From contig OZ024799.1 of NCBI GenBank assembly GCA_964017045.1, forward strand, positions 34,353,736-34,417,735: DNA of 64,000 nucleotides, read 5' to 3'. The DNA is from Omphiscola glabra (Eukaryota > Mollusca > Gastropoda > Lymnaeidae). Numbering within the stretch: the stretch's first letter is position 1; each line of letters starts with the position of its first letter. Below the pieces are notes generated by a model. It made no database searches and was not told where the DNA came from. It was given only the letters and a program-made list of their open reading frames with translations. The position numbers were made by a program, and so were the translations under genes. Below, one piece after another: positions 1-11,881 of this stretch.

Positions 1-54
1 CACACACACACACACACACACACACACTTACACACACTAACAAACACCCAGGAA
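1..54. repeat. CA dinucleotide microsatellite
   Basis: The window opens inside an uninterrupted CA tract of about 27 bases, followed by a degenerate CA-rich tail. The true left edge lies outside the window. Confidence 0.9.
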
Positions 55-611
55 TAGTGAGAAGTTTGAGCCATTATCCAACATAAGATAATGTTATCAA
101 ATAACAAGATTGGACATCACTGAAAGCTAATGATTGAAGATTGAAGATGATTTTACTCATATAATAAAGCGGTCTATTTATGTTTGTCATTCTCAACTCA
201 CATAGTCTGGATGTGTGGGGTCAGGTGGGGTCCTGTGGGGGCGTGGGTGGAGGAAAGATGGGGGGACAGGGGGAACGGGCTGGTGGCGGGGTGGATGGGA
301 GCAGGGTGTTTGGGCGAGGGGCCTTTTTTGTACATCTTTAAAGGAAGCTTAAATATCTACATAAACCTTGACCTTCACCAATCGACTATTTAAATAGGGC
401 GTCAGAATCGAGGAGTAGAACTGGAAAACTACTTGGCTGGAGTCACAGCTGGAGCATTTGGAGTCTTATGACTCCAGAAATACATTGTAAGACACAAGAT
501 TGTGTCTCGCTGATCTGACGTCAAATGTTGAACTGGCATTGGTATACCCGGAGTTGCTATTGTAAGATTATATTTCAATGACGGCAAAAGGTTTGCTAGA
601 TCTACTATATT
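55..611. other. Unique spacer with a G-rich patch
   Basis: No gene is visible. Positions about 215-325 are strongly G-rich on the plus strand, with several GGGG runs that could form G-quadruplexes. The rest is ordinary AT-balanced sequence leading into the first minisatellite. Confidence 0.6.
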
Positions 612-941
612 TATATCTGGCTGTACAATGTTTATATCTGGCTGTACAATGTTTATATCTGGCTGTACAATGTTTATATCTGGATGTACAATGTTTATAT
701 CTGGATGTACAATGTTTATATCTGGCTGTACAATGTTTATATCTGGCTGTACAATGTTTATATCTGGATGTACAATGTTTATATCTGGATGTACAATGTT
801 TATATCTGGATGTACAATGTTTATATCTGGCTGTACAATGTTTATATCTGGCTGTACAATGTTTATATCTGGATGTACAATGTTTATATCTGGATGTAAA
901 ATGTTTATATCTGGATGTACCATGTTTATATCTGGATGTAC
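612..941. repeat. 21-bp minisatellite, about 16 copies
   Basis: The unit contains tatatctggctgtacaatgt. Units carry either ggCtgt or ggAtgt, in blocks (CCC AA CC AAA CC AAAA), a pattern expected from local unit duplication. As 21 is a multiple of 3 and the unit lacks stops in several frames, ORFs of 70-164 codons appear on both strands; these are repeat artefacts. Confidence 0.97.
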
Positions 942-1009
942 TCGCTAACGTCACTGTTCGGAAAAAATGAATAAATTGACATCAGGTTATCGGTGGTTCA
1001 ATGACCAGT

Positions 1010-1166
1010 ATCTCATGATAAGTCAGACTGTGAATTATAGGTTATGATAAGTCTGTTCGTAAACGTTAGGTTATGATAAGTCTGTTCGTAAACGTTAGGT
1101 TATGATAAGTCTATTTGTGCATTTTAGGTTATGATAAGTCAATGGTTATGATAAGTCAATGGTGAA
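1010..1166. repeat. 29-bp minisatellite, about 4-5 copies
   Basis: The unit begins aggttatgataagtctgttc. Two central copies are identical and the outer copies are diverged or truncated to the ggttatgataagtc core. Confidence 0.85.
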
Positions 1167-1332
1167 TGGGTCATGATTATTTGTGAATGATACTTCATAT
1201 TAGTTTGTTTTATAATAGAGCCCTTGATACAGCAAGCGAAGATATTGCTAATTTAATGTGTAAAACAAATAGGGTTTGGGAGGAGGTGGGGTTGCATTTC
1301 TTAGTGTTTCTTTGTGTCAGTAAGTCGACAGA

Positions 1333-1500
1333 GCTACACAGACTGGCACCGTGGTACACAGACTGACACAGTGCTATCCATACCGACACAGTGCTACACA
1401 GACCGACACAGTGACACACAGACTGACACAGTGCAACACAGCTTGACACAGTGGTACACAGACCGACACAGTGACACCCAGACTGATACAGTGACACGCA
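1333..1500. repeat. 20-bp minisatellite, about 8 copies
   Basis: The unit is close to gctacacagaccgacacagt with frequent substitutions, so this array is older than its neighbours. ORFs cross it on both strands without protein character beyond the repeat. Confidence 0.88.
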
Positions 1501-1623
1501 AGCCTACCGTGTTGTCCGTGGAAGTCCTCAAGAATATTAGTATGTCCGTATACAAAAAGATATTACTCAAAATAAAATTAAGCGATACAAACTGGGCTTT
1601 ATAACGTTTTAATGCCTCCATAC

Positions 1624-1826
1624 TTGTATGCCATTTTATGATACTTGCATGATCCTTGTAAGGTACTTGCATGATACTTACATGATACTTGTATGACATT
1701 TGTATGATACTTGTATGATACTTGCATGACATTTGTATGATACTTGTATGACATTTGTATGATAATTGCATTACACTTGTATGATACTTTCATTATATTT
1801 GTATGATACGTGCATGATACGTGTAT
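1624..1826. repeat. 11-bp minisatellite, about 18 copies
   Basis: Copies of atgatacttgc, atgatacttgt and atgacatttgt alternate. Two overlapping minus-strand ORFs here encode only repeats rich in Ser, Tyr, His and Ile. Confidence 0.9.
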
Positions 1827-2337
1827 GCTCATAGTCAGGAGACATTTTACAAATAGATGAAGAAAACAACTGTTTTATAGAATTCGTAAATTTGCACATG
1901 GGATAACATGGGATCAAATTGGAGAATGAGTTGACTGTTTATCTCTAACCACGTATCTTGGTAGATAGAAGATCTCACGTCGTACATCATTCAATCATTA
2001 GTCACTTTAGTCATACGATGACATCAAGGAAGAAATTCACTGTCATGCAATCATTAGTCACTTTAGCCATCGGATGATATCAAGGAAAGAATTACGTAAG
2101 CAATTTTTAGGGTTGGGGGCCTTGGGGGGAAGGGGGGGGGAGTGGGGAGTAGATAACGTCAAAGATATGAAACAAGTGAACAGCTTGTTGATCATCAATA
2201 AAGTTAGGGTTAGAATTGTATTGATGATTTACCCCCTTCACCATGTTTTTGACATGTACACTCTACGCTTATCCCACGCACGAATCACACTCATGTACAC
2301 ACACACACAGTGAGAGATAAAACTGTGAGGGTGTGTT

Positions 2338-2513
2338 CAACTTTTGTACCGTACACCTTGTACAACTTTTGTAACGTACACCTTGTACAACTTTTGTACC
2401 GTACACCTTGTACAACTTTTGTACCGTACACCTTGTACAACTTTTGTACCGTACACCTTGTACAACTTTTGTACCGTACAGCTTGTACAACTTTTGTAAC
2501 GTACACCCTGTAC
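2338..2513. repeat. 25-bp minisatellite, 7 copies
   Basis: The unit contains cttttgtaccgtacaccttg and occurs at exact 25-base steps, with acc/aac variation. As 25 is not a multiple of 3 the conceptual translation has a 25-residue period, a sign that it is not selected as protein. Confidence 0.95.
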
Positions 2514-2602
2514 ATAACTTCTTAAATACTCTTTCTTTGTTTTTTTAACTTCACTTCTCTATGAACCAACTACTTGTTCTTAAAGCATTACCGCTCCGAC
2601 TC

Positions 2603-3626
2603 CAGGATTGAGACATACATTCTTGGTACCCAGGGATTGCCAGGATTGAGACATACATTCTTGGTACCCAGGGATTGCCAGGATTGAGACATACATTCTT
2701 GGTACCCAGGGATTGCCAGGATTGAGACATGCATTCTTGTTACCCAGGGATTGCCAGGATTAAGACATACATTCTTGGTACCCAGGGATTGCCAGGATTA
2801 AGTCATGCATTCTTGGTACCCAGGGATTACCAGGATTGAGACATACATTCTTGGTACCCAGGGATTGCCAGGATTGAGACATACATTCTTGGTACCCAGG
2901 GATTGCCAGGATTGAGACATACATTCTTGGTACCCAGGGATTGCCAGGATTGAGACATGCATTCTTGGTACCCAGGGATTGCCAGGATTGAGACATGCAT
3001 TCTTGGTACCCAGGGATTGCCAGGATTGAGACATGCATTCTTGGTACCCAGGGATTGCCAGGATTGAGACATGCATTCTTGGTACTCAGGGATTGACTGG
3101 ATTGAGACATGCATTCTTGGTACCCAGGGATTGCCAGGATTGAGACATGCATTCTTGGTACCCAGGGATTGCCAGGATTGAGACATGCATTCTTGGTACC
3201 CAGGGATTGCCAGGATTGAGACATGCATTCTTGGTACCCAGGGATTGCCAGGATTGAGACATACATTCTTGGTACCCAGGGAGTGCCAGGATTGAGACAT
3301 ACATTCTTGGTACCCAGGGATTGCCAGGATTGAGACATGCATTCTTGGTACCCAGGGATTGCCAGGATTGAGACATACATTCTTGGTACCTAGGGATTGC
3401 CAGGATTGAGACATACATTCTTGGTACCCAGGGATTGCCAGGATTGAGACATACATTCTTGGTACCTAGGGATTGCCAGGATTGAGACATACATTCTTGG
3501 TACCTAGGGATTGCCAGGATTGAGACATGCATTCTTGGTACCCAGGGATTGCCAGGATTGAGACATGCATTCTTGGTACCCAGGGATTGCCAGGATTGAG
3601 ACATGCATTCTTGGTACCCAGGGATT
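2603..3626. repeat. 38-bp minisatellite, about 27 copies
   Basis: This 1-kb array has a unit containing ggattgagacatacattctt followed by ggtacccagggattgcca. The main variation is catAcat versus catGcat, distributed in blocks. It is among the longest and most homogeneous arrays in the window. Minus-strand ORFs of up to 209 codons in it are artefacts. Confidence 0.98.
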
Positions 3627-3808
3627 TAATATTTAGTACATAATACAGCATTAAAATAGAAGAGAAATGGGACTTGATTATTTTGATAAGATTTCATTGT
3701 TCCGTTCAAGTGAATTGTTTTTCAACAAAATTTAATAAACGAAATAGGATCATCATGTTCAAATTAAGTTGAGAAACAGGTGAACAAAAGAAACAATTGT
3801 TAAAAACA
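3627..3808. other. Unique AT-rich spacer
   Basis: No gene or repeat is evident between the 38-bp and 19-bp arrays. Confidence 0.5.
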
Positions 3809-4389
3809 GATTGACAAGATTGTGCCATCTTGACAAGTCTGTGACAGCTAGACATGATTGTGAGAGCGTGACAATAATGTGACAGGTTGACAACATTGTG
3901 ACACCTTGACAGGATTGCGACAGCTAGACAGGATTGTGACGTCTTGGCAGGATTGTGACAGCTCGGCAGGATTGTGACAGATCGGCAGGATTATGACAGC
4001 TCGGCAGGATTATGACAGCTCGGCAGGATTGTGACAGCTCGGTAGGATTGTGACAGCTCGGCAGGATTGTGACAGCTTGACAAGATTTTGAGAGCTTGAC
4101 AAGATTGTGCCAGCTTGACAAGATTGTGACAGCTAGACAGGATTGTGACAGCTAGACAGGATTGTGACAGCTTGACAGGATTGTGATTTCTAGACAGGAT
4201 TGTGACAGCTTGACAGGATTGTGACAGCTAGACAGGATTGTGACAGCTAGACAGGATTGTGACAGCTTGACAGGATTGTGACAGCTAGACAGGCTTGACA
4301 GGATTATGACAGCTAGACAGGATTATGACAGCTTGACAGGATTGTAACAGCTTGACAGGATTGTGACAGCTTGACAAGATTGTGCCGGT
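3809..4389. repeat. 19-bp minisatellite, about 30 copies
   Basis: The unit is ttgacaggattgtgacagc, with variants cttgaca, ctagaca and ctcggca. The ctcggca variant is confined to about 3950-4070 and ctagaca/cttgaca lie on the right, which indicates local spread of variants. Confidence 0.95.
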
Positions 4390-4515
4390 TTATGGATTTG
4401 TTGTTTTGTTTATTTCACTTGTGGTTAAAACTCCGTTATCGTCCATCTAGTTCCATGTCGTGTGACATTGTTATCACTGGACCCCAAAGTTATAAGTCTT
4501 TTTGAGTTTTCTTAG

Positions 4516-4700
4516 CAGTGGCGTAGTTAAGGTTGGTACCGTCCCGGGCGGGCGAAGCCATTTGCCGTCTCCCTTCAAGGAAAAACTCATCCGCCCCTAA
4601 ATATAAAGAAAAGTGCCACCGGGCGCAAAAAGTCATTGCCCCCTTCCTAACTCGCCTTGGTGGGGGGAGGGGTGGCGAAACATGCTATTTTGGGGCGTCA
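4516..4700 (+). mobile_element. Possible truncated hAT-like MITE (left end)
   Basis: The segment begins cagtggcgtagttaagg, close to the terminal repeat of the intact 61.5-kb element (cagtggcgtagtgagg), and is followed by a GC-rich cccgggcgggcg stretch also typical of that family. I could not find a matching right terminus or target duplication, so it is at best a decayed copy. Confidence 0.35.
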
Positions 4701-4910
4701 ACGCTATTCAGGAAGGTCTTAATCGTCCGTTTATCTCTGTGGTTCCGCCCTTTTACCAAGATACCCTTGCTTGACATAGACAACGGCTGATAATTGTGAT
4801 GTGTTATCAGATACATGTGGTGTGACTTTCCTCATGAAGAGCTCCATGTTTCAGTCAGTCTTGCTGCACTTTGAGGATGGCTGGTGTGTTTTGTATCACC
4901 GTCGTGTACA

Positions 4911-5744
4911 AGTGCAGCAGGTTCACCGGAAGTGGGACTTGGCTTGAAATAACCGCTGAGTGTGGTTGGCTGGTGAAGAAGGACGAAGTGCAGCAGGTTC
5001 ACTGGAAGTGGGACTTGGCTTGAAATAACCGCTGAGTGTGGTTGGCTGGTGAAGAAGGACGAAGTGCAGCAGGTTCACTGGAAGTGGGACTTGGCTTGAA
5101 ATAACCGCTGAGTGTGGTTGGCTGGTGAAGAAGGACGAAGTGCAGCAGGTTCAGTGGAAGTGGGACTTGGCTTGAAATAACCGCTGAGTGTGGTTGGCTG
5201 GTGAAGAAGGACGAAGTGCAGCAGGTTCACTGGAAGTGGGACTTGGCTTGAAATAACCGCTGAGTGTGGTTGGCTGGTGAAGAAGGACGAAGTGCAGCAG
5301 GTTCACTGGAAGTGGGACTTGGCTTGAAATAACCGCTGAGTGTGGTTGGCTGGTGAAGAAGGACGAAGTGCAGCAGGTTCAGTGGAAGTGGGACTTGGCT
5401 TGAAATAACCGCTGAGTGTGGTTGGCTGGTGAAGAAGGACGAAGTGCAGCAGGTTCACTGGAAGTGGGACTTGGCGTGAAATAACCGCTGAGTGTGGTTG
5501 GCTGGTGAAGAAGGACGAAGTGCAGCAGGTTCACTGGAAGTGGGACTTGGCTTGAAATAACCGCTGAGTGTGGTTGGCTGGTGAAGAAGGACGAAGTGCA
5601 GCAGGTTCACTGGAAGTGGGACTTGGCTTGAAATAACCGCTGAGTGTGGTTGGCTGGTGAAGAAGGACGAAGTGCAGCAGGTTCACTGGAAGTGGGACTT
5701 GGCTTGAAATAACCGCTGAGTGTGGTTGGCTGGTGAAGAAGGAC
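4911..5744. repeat. 76-bp minisatellite, 11 near-identical copies
   Basis: The long unit contains agtgcagcaggttcactgga and gctggtgaagaaggacgaag. Copies are almost identical; the variants I see include cacTgg/cagTgg and one ggcGtg. Such uniformity implies recent expansion or ongoing homogenisation. It abuts a 37-bp array with no spacer. Confidence 0.98.
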
Positions 5745-5975
5745 GGGAAAACAGCAAGGTCTTTAGACTTTGGAATGTTACGGGAAAACAGCAAGGTCTT
5801 TAGACTTTGGAATGTTACGGGAAAACAGCAAGGTCTTTAGACTTTGGAATGTTACGGGAAAACAGCAAGGTCTTTAGACTTTGGAATGTTACGGGAAAAC
5901 AGCAAGGTCTTTAGACTTTGGAATGTTACGGGAAAACAGCAAGGTCTTTAGACTTTGGAATGTTACGGGAAAACA
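5745..5975. repeat. 37-bp minisatellite, about 6 copies
   Basis: The unit starts gggaaaacagcaaggtcttt and follows directly from ggac at the end of the 76-bp array. Copies are essentially identical. Confidence 0.97.
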
Positions 5976-6002
5976 TTAAATAGTTTCTCCAGTTTAAAAT
6001 CA

Positions 6003-6130
6003 GCTTATCTCCTCTCTCCCTCTTTCTCTTTCTCTCTCTCTCTCTCTCTCCCTCTCTGTAGCTCTTCTCCATCTCTCTCTCCAAACTTTCTCTTAAACAA
6101 TCTCTCTTTCCCTTTCTGTCCATCTCTCTT
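6003..6130. repeat. CT-rich simple repeat
   Basis: This is a polypyrimidine tract of ctctct and ctttct runs. An ORF here reads Ser/Leu/Pro low complexity and is not a gene. Confidence 0.9.
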
Positions 6131-6169
6131 CTCATTCCATCAGCGTCGATAGTTCGTGTAACGATTTAG

Positions 6170-6582
6170 ATATCTTAAAGTCTCATATTAAAGTCTCCTC
6201 AAGTCTTAAAGTCTCAGCTTAAAGTCTCCTCAAACTTAAAGACTCATATTAAAGTCTCCTCAAATTTTAAAGTCTCCTCAAACATAAAGTCTCATCTTAT
6301 AATCTCCTCAAATCTTAAAGTCTCCTCAATCTTAAAGTCTCATCTAAAAGTCTCCTCAAAAATAAAGTCTCATCTTATGATCTCCTCAAATCTTAAAGTC
6401 TCATCTTAAAGTCTCCTCAACATAAAGTCTCATCTTGAAGTCTCCTCAAATCGTAAAGCGTCATCTTAAAGTCTCCTCAAACTTAAAGTCCCATCTTAAA
6501 GTCTCCTCATATCTTAAAGTTTCATCGTAAAGTCCCCTCAAACTTAAAGTCTCCTCAAATCTTTAAGTCCCAACTTAAACCA
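6170..6582. repeat. Diverged minisatellite, about 15-bp half-units
   Basis: Copies of cttaaagtctcatcttaaag alternate with aagtctcctcaaa, giving a loose 28-31 bp period. Many indels suggest an older array. Confidence 0.85.
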
Positions 6583-8127
6583 TTTCCATTTGGTAGTTTA
6601 TGGTGACGTCACAAAATTCTCGTGTGAAGTTTTATACTGAACAGTCCCGTAAGTGTGCACACGGCATGAACGGGGCGTTAAAATGACTTGACGTCATGCG
6701 GATTTTTACCAAGTGTATGTACGTCCGCAAGAGATATAATGCATGCTACGACTAAGTGTCGTAAAATTTTAAACAGAAGCTTGTGTGTTGGTGAAAGTTA
6801 TTAAAAAATGTTCGGAAACAAGATCTCAAGTATACGTATTGTGCAAAGCTTGGCAAAACATAATCAGTCAAATCGCCTGTCCCTGTCATAAGAACGGAGC
6901 ACGGCTACTGTAAATACATTCATTTATTTAAAGAAACAAGAAGGCGCTCATGACTTACTTCAAATTTAATTATGTGAACGTTGGTGTCCGTGTTTGAAAT
7001 AGACTCATGTCTGATTTGTCTCCAGCTTAAGTAATGTCACATTAGGAAATGGCATCAGCGGGCCGTCGAGGCATTGCTCCTTATGCCCTCCCCAAAGCAC
7101 CCCCCCCCCCTAAGCCCGAAAATCGTTGGATTTGTCCCTTTGCCAGGACGGCCCAACCCCAAGAACACCCAGTCGGTCCGACACTGCACATACACACAGT
7201 GCACACGATCGACTTTCCTGGGAGTTGGGATGGTAAATTTACGTCGTAATATCTTCCCCCACCCTTCCCGGGGAAGCGTCGGACGCACTCTAAGAGGGGT
7301 TCTACAGTGGGTTTCCACCTCGCAACTAGTTTGCGAAGTAGCTGGACGAAACGGTTGCCTAGGAGCAGCTTTCTCAGGGCTGCGCATCTAGAATCATCGG
7401 CCAGAGACTTTCACCTCAGCCTCTCGCCTCATATCCTTTAACGGCAACTTGTAATCATGATCCCTGCCCTGTCTCTGCCTTTTCCTCCAACTGTGGAAAC
7501 ATCTTTAGTAATAAAATCTTCGACTCCGCGATCTGCTGCCCCCGAAACGCCTGCGAGACAGTAACCATTGTTTTACCATAAGAGATGGATATTAGTTGTT
7601 TCGATCACATGGGTTGAGTTGTTGATCACATGACCGGACGGGTCACGTGATCGTACTTTGGGGCACAACAACATGTTTATATATTATCAACTCGGATAAA
7701 TAACTCACATAGAATAGTGTTCTGGAGCCGACCAGAAACACACACATACACACATACCATTTTGTACACACACGCATACAAGCATACACACATCGTCCCA
7801 CACACTCCCCAGGCGAGAACTAACTGCAAAGTGCGAGTGACATTGGTGCAAAATGAGCCACAGGCTGTGTGTGTGTGTATGTGACCGTGTGTAGAGCTGT
7901 GCCCACCCGCTAATGCGTGTGTGCGCGAGCGTATGTTGCGCGTGCGTGTGTGTCTATAGATCTGATTGCGTGAGTTGTTTCTGCGAAGCCCTCAAGCTCT
8001 TGACCCACTTACACCAAGGTCAGCTTGACCCAAAAATCAAATGTAAGACAACAATGGCTTCCTCATCTTCACGCCACTGTACATAACATAACATTGTGGA
8101 AAAACATGACATTAATTTTCTCTAAAC
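6583..8127. other. Mostly unique 1.5-kb interval
   Basis: No gene is supported. Positions about 7030-7390 are GC-rich with several CpGs and ORFs of 66-110 codons on both strands; none resembles a protein I know and the overlap suggests composition effects. A CA-rich tract (about 7735-7805) and a GT-rich tract (about 7865-7960) are complementary in composition. The repeated word tgacg near 6600-6700 forms no clear element. Confidence 0.5.
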
Positions 8128-8300
8128 ATGGCATAATAAACATGGCATAAGAGACATGGCATAATAAACATGGCATAATAAACATAGCATAATAAACATG
8201 GCATAATAAACATGGCATTATAAACATGGCATAATAAACATGGCATTATAAACATGGCATAATAGACATGAAATAAATATGACATAAACATGGTTTAATA
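8126..8300. repeat. 14-bp minisatellite, about 11 copies
   Basis: The unit is close to catggcataataaa, with attata and atagac variants and diverged outer copies. Confidence 0.9.
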
Positions 8301-8383
8301 TGTCATAAATATCCCGTAAACGACAAGATAACTATGACCAATTGAGCATTACGTAATTCAACCGACGTGAAAAACAGGACGGG

Positions 8384-9180
8384 ATTTGAAGACTCGGATT
8401 CATGGATTTGAAGACTCGGATTCGTGGATTTGAAGACTCGGAGTCGTGGATTTGAAGACTAAGAGTCGTGGATTTGAAGACTTGGATTCGTGAATTTGAA
8501 GACTCGGATTCGTGGATTTGAAGACTCGGATTCGTGGATTTGAAGACTAAGAGTCATGGATTTGAAGACTCGGAGTCGTGGATTTGAAGACTAAGAGTCG
8601 TGGATTTGAAGACTTGGATTCGTGGATTTGAAGACTCGGATTCATGGATTTGAAGACTCGGATTTGTGGATTTGAAGACTAAGAGTCGTGTATTTGAAGA
8701 CTCGGATTCGTGGATTTGAAGACTCGGAGTCGTGGATTTGAAGACTCGGAGTCGTGGATTTGAAGACTCGGAGTCGTGGATTTGAATACTCGGAGTCGTG
8801 GATTTGAATACTCGGAGTCGTGGATTTGAAGACTCGGAGTCGTGATTTGAAGACTCGGATTCGTGGATTTGAAGACTAAGAGTCATGGATTTGAAGACTC
8901 GGAGTCTTGGATTTGAAGACTAAGAGTCGTGGATTTGAAGACTTGGATTCGTGGATTTGAAGACTCGGATTCATGGATTTGAAGACTCGGATTTGTGGAT
9001 TTGAAGACTAAGAGTCGTGTATTTGAAGACTCGGATTCGTGGATTTGAAGACTCGGAGTCGTGGATTTGAAGACTCGGAGTCGTGGATTTGAAGACTCGG
9101 AGTCGTGGATTTGAATACTCGGAGTCGTGGATTTGAAGACTCGCTCGGAGTCGGGGATTTGAAGACTCGGAGTCGTGGAG
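8384..9180. repeat. 22-bp minisatellite with a 15-unit higher-order repeat
   Basis: About 36 copies of gaagactcggattcgtgg plus attt. Variants (aagagtc, cttggattc, cggagtc) recur in the same order starting near 8552 and 8881, an offset of 329 bases, so a block of about 15 units was itself duplicated. Minus-strand ORFs in it are artefacts. Confidence 0.96.
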
Positions 9181-9481
9181 TTGCAGTTATTTTATACGGA
9201 TTCGACATAATTTGCCGTGGGGGGTAGGGAATGTTTATTATATTCATTGAGTCTCTTATCAAATCAAAATGCAACATTGTAATACCGCTCGTGGTGTACG
9301 TTGTTGTTTTAACACTGTTTGAGAACCAACATCAATTTTACTGCCTTTCATTGAAAAATGTGGTTTAGTGGGGGGGGGGGGGGAGAGTTAGGATTCTTTG
9401 AGCGTTTCGGAGTCTGGCAGTGTTATGGGAGTGCTCTCACTACGGTTGGGGAATATTGATGCTCAAGATTGCTTGGACAAG
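9181..9481. other. Unique spacer with a poly-G run
   Basis: No gene is seen. A homopolymer of about 14 G lies near 9369-9382. Confidence 0.5.
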
Positions 9482-10372
9482 TTTGATCAATTCATTTGGG
9501 GGGCATTTGATCATAATTCATTGGGGGACACGATCATAATTCATTGGGGGACATTTGATCATAATTCATTGGGGGACATTTGATCATAATTTATTGGGGG
9601 ACATTTGATCATAATTCATTGGGGGACATTTGATCATAATTCATTGGGGGACATTTGATCATAATTCATTGGGGGACATTTGATCATAATTCATTGGGGG
9701 ACATTTGGTCATAAGTCATTGGGGGACATTTGATCATAATTCACTGGGGGACATTTGATCATAATTTATTGGGGGACATTTGATCATAATTCATTGGGGG
9801 ACATTTGATCATAATTTATTGGGGGACGTTTGATCATAATTGATTTGGGGACATTTGATCATAATTTATTGGGGGACATTTGATCATAATTTACTGGGGG
9901 ACGTTTGATCATAATTCATTGGGGGACACTTGATCATAATTCATTGGGGACATTTGATCATAATTCATTGGGGGACACTTGATCATAATTCATTGGGGGA
10001 CACTTGATCATAATTCATTGGGGGACACTTGATCATAATTTATTGGGGGACATTTGATCATAATTCATTGGGGGACATGTGATCATAATTGATTGGGGGA
10101 CAATTTATCATAATTTATTGGTGGACACTTGATCATAATTCATTGGGGGACATTTGATCATAATTTATCGGGGGACACTTGATCATAATTGATTTGGGGA
10201 CATTTGATCATAATTGATTGGGGGACATTTGATCATAATTCATTGGGGGACATTTGATCATAATTCATTGGGGGACATGTGATCATAATTGATTGGGGGA
10301 CAATTTATCATAATTCATTGGGGGACATTTGATCATAATTTATTGGGGGACATTTGATCATAATTGATAGGA
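9482..10372. repeat. 25-bp minisatellite, about 35 copies
   Basis: The unit contains atttgatcataattcattg followed by ggggac. Nearly every unit carries a run of four or five G on the plus strand, so G-tracts recur every 25 bases for 0.9 kb. Variation includes ttcatt, tttatt and ttgatt. Confidence 0.97.
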
Positions 10373-10478
10373 GAATTTTCGATGTTGGCTTACTGGAGAA
10401 GTTTGATTGCTAGTGATTGGAGAAGGTTGATTACTACTGATTGGAGAAGGTTGATTACTATTGATTGGAGAAGGTTGA
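10373..10478. repeat. 24-bp minisatellite, about 4 copies
   Basis: The unit contains attggagaaggttgattact. It follows directly from the 25-bp array, whose last copies contain ttgatagg and may have seeded it. Confidence 0.85.
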
Positions 10479-10544
10479 GCTTTCAGCTGGCCCTCATGTT
10501 ACTTAATGAAATTAATTTTACAATTTTAAACGGGACACTGGTCA

Positions 10545-10858
10545 AGAGCAAAGTCTCACCACGCATACAAAGTCTCACCACGCATACAAAGTCTAGCCAC
10601 GCATACAAAGTCTAGCCACGCATACAAGGTCTAGCCACGCATACAAGGTCTAACAAGTGATGAAAGGTCTAACCACGCATACATAGTCTAACAAGGCATA
10701 CAAGGTCTAGCCACGCATACAAAGTTTAACCACGCATACAAAGTCTAACAAGTCATGAAAGGTCTAACCACGCATACATAGTCTAACAAGTCATGAAAGG
10801 TCTAACCCCGCATAGATAGTTTGACCACGCATTTAAGGTCTGACCACGCAAACACTGC
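10545..10858. repeat. 19-bp minisatellite, about 16 copies
   Basis: The unit is close to caaagtctagccacgcata, with a second variant carrying aagtcatgaaaggtctaac. Copies diverge to the right. Confidence 0.9.
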
Positions 10859-11117
10859 GTGCAGTTATGAAAGTAACCGTATCCTGTTCAACATTGATTT
10901 TTTTTTTAAAATAGCTAAACCAATAGCCACACGTCAGAGGTTATTTATGTGCATTACATCATGAGACGTGGTCACATGATACAAATATGGAATTGTTATC
11001 GCTGGTGATAAAAGGACTCTCAAACAGGTACTAACATCCTTTCGTGTACAGCAAACACGTTTTTAAATCGCAGAAGAAATGCTATGTTGAAAGTATTTAG
11101 CCTAAACAGTATAGAGC

Positions 11118-11296
11118 AGCTGGGGGCGTCTCAAGTAGTATAGAGTATATGGTCTTCTACCGGAGGAGGATGGGTCTCAAGTAGTATAGAGGATAGGGAA
11201 TACTACCTCGGGGAGTCTCAAGTAGAATAGAGTATATAGTCTTCTACCGGGGGAGTCGGGGTCAAGTAGTATAGCGTATATGGGGCGTCTCATCTT
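11118..11296. repeat. Diverged repeat of about 50 bp, 3-4 copies
   Basis: The block ctcaagtagtatagagtata followed by tggtcttctaccgg recurs with indels. Confidence 0.75.
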
Positions 11297-11590
11297 AAGT
11301 TTTGTCAATGGTTCACACTTTGCGATTAAAACTTCAAAACGTTGTTATAAAATAATTATTTTTTTTAATTTGAGGCTGAAAAAAAAAATTCAGTGCCCCC
11401 CCCCCCCCCCCGAGACAATTGCATTTATTGTACCTAAGTGTCCCTGTCATAATTGTCACCGACAAAATACAAATATCGCGAGACAGATGTGACAACCGGA
11501 ATGTTTTATTATCCAGCTAAAGCCTGGCAAGCCCACGTGACATTCTGTCTGTGACGGTTTTCTTTCAAAGCCTGGGATTACCTAAACTGT

Positions 11591-11717
11591 ACTCAAACGT
11601 GTTCTTATTTCACAGCACTCAAACGTGTTCTTATTTCACAGCACTCAAACATGTGCTTATTTCACAGCACTCAAACATGTGCTTATTTCACAGCACTCAA
11701 ACATGTGCTTATTTAAC
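11591..11717. repeat. 26-bp minisatellite, about 5 copies
   Basis: The unit contains actcaaacgtgttcttattt followed by cacagc. The first two copies have acgtgttc and the last three acatgtgc. Confidence 0.92.
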
Positions 11718-11881
11718 ATAGGCACCAAAATTGGTGTTCAAATTTTCAACATAATGACGCCTCTAAACCTATCAACAACCAAAGAATCAAATGAAACCAT
11801 CAAGGATCATTCCCAGACTGCCACTGGAAATAAGTTGACGAAAACAGTTTCGAGTGCCATCAAATGTCTGCACGGCTTCAA

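Noticed and set aside
2760..3604. ORFs of 92-209 codons on the minus strand
   Set aside because: They translate the 38-bp array with a 38-residue period, so coding selection is implausible.
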